Origin: an uncultured Actinomyces sp.
Lineage (GTDB): Bacteria; Actinomycetota; Actinomycetes; Actinomycetales; Actinomycetaceae
NCBI GenBank assembly: GCA_937926415.1
Contig: CALBAF010000533.1
Location: 1-12,267, forward strand
Direction of reading: 5' to 3'
DNA: 12,267 bases
Shown here: positions 7,060 to 12,267 of the stretch, piece after piece
Layout of the letters: each line of letters starts with the position of its first letter
Position numbering within the stretch: the stretch's first letter is position 1
Position numbers and translations under genes: made by a program
Notes under the pieces: model-generated
The model's input: the letters and a program-made list of their open reading frames with translations, nothing else
Told to the model about the DNA's origin: nothing
The model's database searches: none

Positions 7060-7090
7060 GATGTGACACACTAGCTATGTGTGTCACATC
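7060..7090. promoter_or_regulatory. Perfect 12-bp inverted repeat, candidate operator upstream of the DUF349 gene
   Basis: GATGTGACACAC (7060-7071) and GTGTGTCACATC (7079-7090) are exact reverse complements separated by 7 nt (TAGCTAT). The site is 47 nt upstream of the chosen GTG start at 7138. The central TAGCTA (7072-7077) resembles a -10 element, which would put the palindrome across the core promoter, a repressor-like geometry. As RNA it would form a 12-bp hairpin with a 7-nt loop. No T run follows, so a terminator is less likely. I do not recognise the binding protein. Confidence 0.6.
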
Positions 7091-7137
7091 GGCACGCACC
7101 CGCGCCGGGCGTAAGCCCTCGTCTCAGAAGGAATATC

Positions 7138-8472
7138 GTGACCACGACGCCGATTCCGAATAACGAAACCGCTCCCGAAGCTGCCCCGTCGACGATTGAT
7201 GAGGCTGCGGCCTCGACGACGATCGCTGCTTCTGAGGTGCCCGCTCACCCCTTCGCTCGCATTGGCGAGGATGGCACTGTCTATGTCAAGGATGGTGATG
7301 AGGAGCGCGTCATCGGCGGCTTCCCCGAGGGCATTCCCGCCTCTCCCTACGCGCTGTACGAGCGTCGCTACGCCGACCTCGAGGCCACCATCAAGCTTTT
7401 TGAGGATCGCCTGGGCACGCTGAGCCCGCGCGATATCGACCAGACTCTCGCAACGCTGCGCGAGCAGGTCGCCTCTCCGAACGTTATCGGTGACATCCCG
7501 GCGCTGCGCGAGCGCGTCGCCGCGGTCGAGAAGGCCGCCGAGGAGCGCAAGGAAATCGCCCGCGAGGAGCGTAAGGCTGCGAAGGCTGCCGCCCTCGCCG
7601 AGCGCACCTCCGTCGTCGAGCGCGCCGAGGCTATCGTTGCCCAGGATCCCGCGAAGACGCACTGGAAGCAGTCGGGTCAGACCCTGCGCGACCTCCTCGA
7701 CGAGTGGAAGAACCTGCAGCGCCGCGGTCCGCGCCTGGAGAAGGCCATCGAGGATGAGCTGTGGAAGCGTTTCTCCTCCGCTCGCACCCAGTTCGATCGC
7801 CACCGCCGCCAGTTCTTCTCGCAGCTGGATCAGGCTCAGTCTGAGGCCAAGCGCGTGAAGGAGGCCCTGATCGCAGAGGCCGAGGCTCTGTCCTCGTCCG
7901 TGGACTGGTCGCGCACCTCGGGTGCCTACCGCGAACTCATGAACCGCTGGAAGGCTGCTCCGCGCGCCTCCCGCAAGGAAGACGACGCCCTGTGGGCACG
8001 TTTCCGTGCGGCGCAGCAGGTCTTCTTCGATGCCCGCCGCGCGAAGGACGAGGCCACCGACGCTGAGTACCGCGAGAACCTGGTGGCTAAGGAAGCCATC
8101 CTTGTCGATGCCGAGGCGATCCTGCCGGTGACCGACATTGAGCGCGCCAAAGCTCAGCTGCGTCAGATCCAGGACCGCTGGGAAGAGGTGGGCCGCGTGC
8201 CGTCCTCCGACCTGCACCGCATCGAGGGCCGCCTGCGCGCCGTCGAGGCAGCCGTCCGCGAGGCGGAAGAGAAGGAGTGGCGTCGCACCAACCCCGAGAC
8301 TCGTGCACGCGCCGCCGGCATGGTCGGTCAGCTTGAGGACCAGATCGCTCAGCTCGAGCGTTCTCTGTCCGAGGCCGAGGCTAAGGGCGACGAGAAGGCA
8401 GCGCGCAACGTGCGCGAGGCCCTCGAGACCAAGCGTGCCTGGCTGGCTCAGATCTCCTCGTCCATGGAGTGA
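7138..8472 (+). CDS. DUF349 domain protein with coiled coils, function unknown
   Basis: This 444-residue, highly charged, mostly helical protein has no signal peptide or membrane segment. A disordered Thr/Ala/Pro-rich N-terminus (1-35) leads into the conserved HPFARIGEDGTVYV block (37-50), which precedes DUF349 repeats in actinobacterial members. An Ala/Glu/Lys/Arg-rich helix follows (about 120-165). Three DUF349-like repeats are visible. The first is at about 173-225 (W176, LLDEWKNL, LWKRF, FDRHRRQFF). The second is at about 255-305 (W257, RELMNRWKAAPRASR, DALWARF). The third, more divergent, is at about 331-385 (IQDRWEEVGRV). A last coiled coil runs about 395-440. The GTG start at 7138 has AGAAGGAA (7126-7133) just upstream. 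A longer frame from GTG 7081 would begin inside the palindrome and has no SD. The MBL gene follows after 1 nt. The molecular function is not established to my knowledge. Confidence 0.88.
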   Translation: MTTTPIPNNETAPEAAPSTIDEAAASTTIAASEVPAHPFARIGEDGTVYVKDGDEERVIGGFPEGIPASPYALYERRYADLEATIKLFEDRLGTLSPRDIDQTLATLREQVASPNVIGDIPALRERVAAVEKAAEERKEIAREERKAAKAAALAERTSVVERAEAIVAQDPAKTHWKQSGQTLRDLLDEWKNLQRRGPRLEKAIEDELWKRFSSARTQFDRHRRQFFSQLDQAQSEAKRVKEALIAEAEALSSSVDWSRTSGAYRELMNRWKAAPRASRKEDDALWARFRAAQQVFFDARRAKDEATDAEYRENLVAKEAILVDAEAILPVTDIERAKAQLRQIQDRWEEVGRVPSSDLHRIEGRLRAVEAAVREAEEKEWRRTNPETRARAAGMVGQLEDQIAQLERSLSEAEAKGDEKAARNVREALETKRAWLAQISSSME

Positions 8473-8473
8473 C

Positions 8474-9193
8474 ATGCGACTTCACGTTATTCCGTCGCCT
8501 TTCTACGCGGCGAATGGGCTTGTGCTCGTCCCTTCCGGGGCGGGCACAGCCCTTGTCGTCGACCCTTCCGCGGGTATCCAGCACCTGATTCGTGAGGTCC
8601 TCGAGCGTGAGGACGTCAGCGTCGGAGCGGTTCTGCTGACCCACGGTCACCCCGACCACGTGTGGGACGCGGCTGCGGTATCCAGCTGGGGAGCGGACGG
8701 AACTACCGTCCCCGTGTACGTCCCGGGCCCCGACATGTACCGGATGGATGACCCGGCCTCGTTCCTGCCGATGCCGCTGCCGGACTTCGTCGGCGAGTGG
8801 GTCAAGCCCTCCGACCTGCGTGAGGTCCCCTCCGATTCCTTCGAGGTGTGCCCCGGCGTGTGGATGCGCATGGTTCCCGCTCCTGGCCACACCGAGGGCT
8901 CGGCCGTCTTCCTCGGGGAGAGCCAGCTGGATATTCGCGTGAACAACCAGTCCTTCTATGTGTCCGACGAGTCGGTTCCGTGGGCGTTGAGCGCCGACGT
9001 GCTGTTCAAGGACAGCGTTGGGCGCACCGACCTGCCCGGTGGTGATGAAACGCAAATGCGTCACTCGCTGCGTACCATTTCCAACGCTCTTGATCCGCGC
9101 ACCGTCCTCGTCCCCGGCCACGGTCCGGCGACGACGCTGGCGGATGAGATACGCTCAAACCAGTATCTCATTCGCGCTCGTCGCATCGGCTAA
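8474..9193 (+). CDS. Metallo-beta-lactamase-fold hydrolase, glyoxalase-II-like
   Basis: This 239-residue cytosolic protein has a dinuclear-metal MBL site. It shows the THGHPDH motif (H57, H59, D61, H62), PAPGHTEGS (H139), the bridging Asp D175 in SADVLF followed by GRTDLPGGD, and VPGHG (H216). The GRTDLPGG signature is typical of hydroxyacylglutathione-hydrolase-like enzymes. Actinobacteria generally lack glutathione, so another thioester is likely and the substrate is unknown. Between H139 and D175 there are 35 residues, more than the roughly 20 usual in compact glyoxalase II proteins, so a short insert containing LDIRVNNQSFYVSDE is present. The start is ATG 8474, with GGAG at 8466-8469 inside the previous gene. 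The frame is open upstream to 8138 only as an overlap with the DUF349 gene. An MBL gene just before hisS is a recurrent actinobacterial arrangement, though in several relatives a cyclophilin gene sits nearby and none is seen here. Confidence 0.9.
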   Translation: MRLHVIPSPFYAANGLVLVPSGAGTALVVDPSAGIQHLIREVLEREDVSVGAVLLTHGHPDHVWDAAAVSSWGADGTTVPVYVPGPDMYRMDDPASFLPMPLPDFVGEWVKPSDLREVPSDSFEVCPGVWMRMVPAPGHTEGSAVFLGESQLDIRVNNQSFYVSDESVPWALSADVLFKDSVGRTDLPGGDETQMRHSLRTISNALDPRTVLVPGHGPATTLADEIRSNQYLIRARRIG

Positions 9194-9220
9194 CCACCTT
9201 CCTCACAGAAAGAACGCTCA

Positions 9221-10573
9221 ATGGCTCGCACGTCCCTGTCAGGTTTCCCCGAATGGCTCCCCGAGGGCCGCATCATCGAGATGCACGTCCTCGACGAGCT
9301 GCGGCGCGTGTTCGAGTTGCATGGCTTTGCGGGCATCGAAACCCGTGCGGTCGAGACCCTCGAGCAGTTGGAAGCGAAGGGCGAGACTTCCAAGGAGATC
9401 TACGTCCTCGACCGCCTGCAGGCTCTCAAGGCTGCGGCTTCCGGTGCGCGTGCTCCCAAGGACAAAGGCATGGGCCTGCACTTCGACCTGACCGTTCCTT
9501 TCGCCCGCTACGTCGTGGAGAACGCCAACGAACTGGACTTCCCGTTCAAGCGCTACCAGATCCAGAAGGTGTGGCGCGGCGAACGTCCCCAGGACGGACG
9601 TTTCCGCGAGTTCACGCAGGCGGACATCGACGTCGTGGGTAACGGTGAGCTGCCCTTCCACTTCGAGGTGGATCTGCCCCTCGTGATGGCCGAGGCGCTC
9701 AACAACCTGCCGATTCCGCCGGTGCGCGTGCTCGTGAACAACCGCAAGGTCGTTCAGGGCGTGTGCGAGTCCCTGGGCGTCACGGACGTCGAGGCTGCCC
9801 TGCGCGGCCTGGACAAGATCGACAAGATTGGCCCGGAGGGGGTGGCCGCCGAGCTGGCCCAGTCCGGCATCGACGGCGACCAAGCGTCCGTTCTGCTCCA
9901 GATGGCGCAGATCCGCACGTCCGACTCTTCCGAGGTACGTTCGCGTCTTGCAGATCTGGGCGTTGGTGGCGAGCTCCTCGAAGAGGGCCTACGCGAGCTG
10001 AGCGAGCTTCTCGATACCGCCAACAAGCGGATGCCTGGCGCTGTCGTCGCGGATCTGAAGATTGCCCGCGGCCTCGACTACTACACCGGTAGCGTGTACG
10101 AGTCGGAGATCGAAGGCCACGAGGACCTGGGCTCGATCTGCTCGGGCGGACGCTACGACTCGCTGGCGAAGGACGGCAAGCGGACCTATCCGGGTGTCGG
10201 CCTGTCGATCGGTGTGTCGCGCCTCGTGTCTCGCATGATTTCCGCGCCCATGGTGAAGGCCTCTCGTAAGGTGCCCACGGCCGTCGTTGTCGCCGTGATC
10301 GCCGAGGAACAGCGCGAGCGCTCCGAGCAGATTGCAGCGGTCCTGCGTTCGCGTGGCATCTCCACGGATGTCGCTCCCAGCGCCGCCAAGTTCGGCAAGC
10401 AGATCAAGTTCGCTGATAAGCGCGGTATTCCCTTCGTCTGGTTCCCGGGCGAGGAGGGCACGGCTGACACGGTGAAGGACATTCGTAGCGGCGATCAGGT
10501 GGACGCCGACCCGCACACGTGGGTCCTGCCCGAGGCCGACGCGGTTCCCACTATCGAGAAGGTGACGGACTGA
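9221..10573 (+). CDS. hisS: Histidyl-tRNA synthetase, divergent (eukaryote/archaea-like) type
   Basis: HisRS attaches histidine to tRNA-His, and this copy has 450 residues. Class II motif 1 is in the N-terminal helix/strand (FELHGFAGIETRAVE, about 28-42). Motif 2 is KVWRGERPQDGRFREFTQ, with R119. The histidine-specific loop is RGLDYYTG (R283-G290). Motif 3 is GLSIGVSRL, with R334. The anticodon-binding domain spans about 351-440 (KFGKQIKFADKRGIPFVWF). The substrate-entry segment reads LHFDLTVPFARYV rather than the LRPEGTAPVAR common in bacteria. This resembles the eukaryotic/archaeal form LRYDLTVPFARYL and a clade I recall from some Actinobacteria. There is an insert (KAAASGARAPKDKG, about 70-83) before it. 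The ATG at 9221 has AGAAAG (9207-9212), 8 nt upstream. The gap to the MBL gene is 27 nt, and the GTPase start follows the stop without a gap, indicating one transcript. Confidence 0.95.
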   Translation: MARTSLSGFPEWLPEGRIIEMHVLDELRRVFELHGFAGIETRAVETLEQLEAKGETSKEIYVLDRLQALKAAASGARAPKDKGMGLHFDLTVPFARYVVENANELDFPFKRYQIQKVWRGERPQDGRFREFTQADIDVVGNGELPFHFEVDLPLVMAEALNNLPIPPVRVLVNNRKVVQGVCESLGVTDVEAALRGLDKIDKIGPEGVAAELAQSGIDGDQASVLLQMAQIRTSDSSEVRSRLADLGVGGELLEEGLRELSELLDTANKRMPGAVVADLKIARGLDYYTGSVYESEIEGHEDLGSICSGGRYDSLAKDGKRTYPGVGLSIGVSRLVSRMISAPMVKASRKVPTAVVVAVIAEEQRERSEQIAAVLRSRGISTDVAPSAAKFGKQIKFADKRGIPFVWFPGEEGTADTVKDIRSGDQVDADPHTWVLPEADAVPTIEKVTD

Positions 10574-12226
10574 GTGTCCCTCACGGCGGTTGAAGCAGCT
10601 CGCTCGCTGGCGCAAGCCCTCGAGGAAACGCTCCAGGCCATTCCGGACGGGAGTCGTGGCGACGCGGAGCGCGCGCTGCGTCGCCTGCAGGACGTCGTGT
10701 TGCCGCGCCTCGAGGATGCGGATGCACCCGTGCTGGTGGTCGTCGGCGGCTCGACCGGGTCGGGTAAGTCGACGCTCGTCAATTCGTTGCTCGGCCGAAA
10801 CGTGAGCCGGGCGGGCGCGGTGCGTCCGACGACTCGTCGCCCCGTGTTGGTGTGCTCGCCGCAGGCGCGCGACTGGTTCGTGTCCGATCGAGTGTTGCCG
10901 CGCCTGGCGAAGAGCGAGGGCACGGGCGGGGATAGCCTTGACACGATGACGATCGTGGTCGAGGAGACGCTGTGGCCCGCCGTCGGCATTGTGGATGCCC
11001 CGGACATCGATTCGGTCGAGGACGGAAACCGTCGCCTGGCTGCGGAGCTGCTTGACGGTGCAGACCTGTGGGTGTTCGTCACGACTGCGGCCCGCTACGC
11101 GGATGCGGTGGCGTGGAAGCACCTGGAGGAAGCCGCGAGCCGCGGACTGCGGGTTGCCATCGTTCTCAACCGCGTCCCCGCTGGGGCGACGCAGGAGATT
11201 CGCGAGGACCTGGCCGCGTTGGCTCGCCGACGAGGCCTGGGCGAGGTCGCGATTCATACGGTCGAGGAGCAGCCCCTGAGCGACTCGCGCCTGCCCGCCG
11301 AGGCAATCGCGCCGATCGGCGCGTATTTGGAGGGAATCGGACGCGATACTGAGGAACGCGCCGCTATCGTGCGCCGATCGCTGTCCGGTGCCATCGCCTC
11401 GTCGTTGGAGGAGACGACGCGCGCGCTCGAGGATGCGCGGCAACGCAACCGTGAGTTCGAGGCGGCCTCCGATGATATCGCGCAGCTCGTTGCTTCCTAT
11501 GCCAGGGAGGTGTCCTCCTCGTCCAGTGACGACGTGCTGCGTGGCGAAGTGAGCGCACGTATCGCCGAGGTGCTGGGCTCGTGGGATATGTCCAAGACCG
11601 TCTCGCGTGTGTTTTCGGGCCTGAGCTTGCGCGTCATGGGGGCTCTTCGCGGACAGGCAGCCCCGGACGTTCAGGTGCAGCGCGACCTGACCGGAGGCCT
11701 CGCGCAGCGTTTGGCGGACCAGTATCACCGGGCGTGGGGCGAATCCCTGCGCAGGGCGCGTATCGTCATCGATACGTCTTCGTTCGACGAGCTGCTCGAC
11801 GTCGATGCGGCGGCGCAGCGCGGCCGCACAGTTGCACAGGAGTGGACGCGTGAGGTCACGCAGATCATTCGCGGCCAGGCCGAGTCCTCGCGCGTCAGCG
11901 GGCGCATGCTTGCAGGCGGTATCAACGTCGTGACGGTGTCACTGATGGTGACCGCCTTTACGATGACCGGCGGTCTCACCGGTGTTGAAGTTGGTATCGC
12001 CGGCGCATCGGCCGCCCTGTCGCAGACAATCCTGGAAGCCTATTTCGGCGAGCGCACGGTTCGCTCGCTGGCTGAGCAGGCTCGTGCGGCGCTCGAACGC
12101 CTGGCCGGCGAGTCGCTGTCGGATGTCGTCGCCCCGGTGAGCGCGAGCCTCGACCGTGCTTCCGACAAGGTTCTCATCGACAGGCTGGCCGCGGCCCTGG
12201 AGAGCGCCCGGGGGGTGCTGGCATGA
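10574..12226 (+). CDS. Dynamin-like/YfjP-like GTPase with C-terminal membrane segment
   Basis: This 550-residue protein has an N-terminal GTPase domain. The P-loop is GGSTGSGKST (58-67), with K65 and S66. A G2-like Thr lies in RPTTRRP. G3 is IVDAPDIDS, with D141 and D144 and no glycine where DxxG is expected. G4 is NRVP (199-202) in place of NKxD. The middle is a long charged helical region (about 280-440). A hydrophobic segment at about 447-490 (GGINVVTVSLMVTAFTMTGG and beyond) suggests membrane attachment or a helical hairpin. A last amphipathic helix region ends the protein. This layout fits bacterial dynamin-like or YfjP-family proteins, often labelled GTPase or ABC transporter in Actinobacteria. 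The GTG start at 10574 directly abuts the hisS stop and has no strong SD, so coupling is likely. The stop overlaps the next ATG as ATGA. Its cellular role is unknown, and membrane remodelling is an inference. Confidence 0.85.
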   Translation: MSLTAVEAARSLAQALEETLQAIPDGSRGDAERALRRLQDVVLPRLEDADAPVLVVVGGSTGSGKSTLVNSLLGRNVSRAGAVRPTTRRPVLVCSPQARDWFVSDRVLPRLAKSEGTGGDSLDTMTIVVEETLWPAVGIVDAPDIDSVEDGNRRLAAELLDGADLWVFVTTAARYADAVAWKHLEEAASRGLRVAIVLNRVPAGATQEIREDLAALARRRGLGEVAIHTVEEQPLSDSRLPAEAIAPIGAYLEGIGRDTEERAAIVRRSLSGAIASSLEETTRALEDARQRNREFEAASDDIAQLVASYAREVSSSSSDDVLRGEVSARIAEVLGSWDMSKTVSRVFSGLSLRVMGALRGQAAPDVQVQRDLTGGLAQRLADQYHRAWGESLRRARIVIDTSSFDELLDVDAAAQRGRTVAQEWTREVTQIIRGQAESSRVSGRMLAGGINVVTVSLMVTAFTMTGGLTGVEVGIAGASAALSQTILEAYFGERTVRSLAEQARAALERLAGESLSDVVAPVSASLDRASDKVLIDRLAAALESARGVLA

Positions 12227-12267
12227 GGCGAGCGCCGAACCCCGTGGCGTCGGCTGCCCAGCAGCTC
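12223..12267 (+). CDS. N-terminal 15 codons of the next gene, possibly a second paired GTPase
   Basis: An ATG at 12223 overlaps the stop of the GTPase gene by 4 nt and is preceded by a GGGGGG run (about 12210-12215), 7 nt upstream, a good SD context. The frame stays open to the window edge (MRRAPNPVASAAQQL). Nothing in 15 residues identifies the product. The suggestion of a second GTPase rests only on the habit of such genes to occur in overlapping pairs in Actinobacteria. Confidence 0.6.
   Translation, partial: MRRAPNPVASAAQQL

Noticed and set aside
7060..7090. Palindrome as a CRP/GlxR or NrdR site
   Set aside because: TGTGA and TCACA are 17 nt apart here, not the 6 of a CRP/GlxR site. The inner ACAC-N7-GTGT lacks the 8-nt spacing and AT-rich core of an NrdR box.
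8138..8473. Longer N-terminus for the MBL protein from 8138
   Set aside because: It is an out-of-frame overlap with the DUF349 gene. The hydrolase fold begins with MRLHVIPSPF at 8474.

Overview
The window is a stretch of high-GC actinobacterial core chromosome with every gene on the + strand. The gene order ruvB - yajC - secD - secF - apt - relA - DUF349 gene - metallo-beta-lactamase-fold gene - hisS follows the synteny block I know from Actinobacteria. The HisRS subtype, the GTG starts and the strong G/C third-position bias would fit an Actinomycetaceae-like organism (Actinomyces/Schaalia) or a relative. That taxonomic placement is an inference from gene content and style, not from a search. 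I see no tRNA, rRNA, insertion sequence, prophage, CRISPR array or origin.

Layout. Positions 1-403 hold the 3' end of ruvB (Holliday-junction helicase). A 179-nt gap follows. A protein-export cluster comes next: yajC (583-990), secD (1017-2966) and secF (2968-4056), ending in a 4-nt overlap with apt (4053-4592, adenine salvage). A near-perfect 45-nt hairpin (4608-4652) then closes this unit. Seven bases after it lies a TATCAT -10 element placed so that transcription would begin at the ATG of relA (4672-6972), the bifunctional (p)ppGpp synthetase/hydrolase. This suggests a leaderless relA mRNA in a very compact terminator/promoter junction.

A 165-nt spacer after relA carries two mutually exclusive small hairpins and a perfect 12-bp inverted repeat with a 7-nt spacer (7060-7090). 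A tightly packed set follows: a DUF349 coiled-coil protein (7138-8472), a glyoxalase-II-like hydrolase (8474-9193), a divergent, eukaryote/archaea-like histidyl-tRNA synthetase (9221-10573), a membrane-associated dynamin-like/YfjP-like GTPase (10574-12226), and the first 15 codons of another gene overlapping it by 4 nt.

How the genes work together. SecDF-YajC assists the late stages of Sec translocation. Apt and Rel both sit in purine and (p)ppGpp metabolism. HisRS charges tRNA-His, the state of which Rel monitors on the ribosome. The DUF349 protein and the GTPase have no established role that I can name. The window is mostly ordinary housekeeping DNA. The least explained features are the relA junction, the palindrome before the DUF349 gene, the QSG repeat and lone Asp-rich loop inside SecD, the HisRS subtype, and the GTPase with degenerate G3/G4 motifs. 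I found no clear-cut new defence or mobile system.
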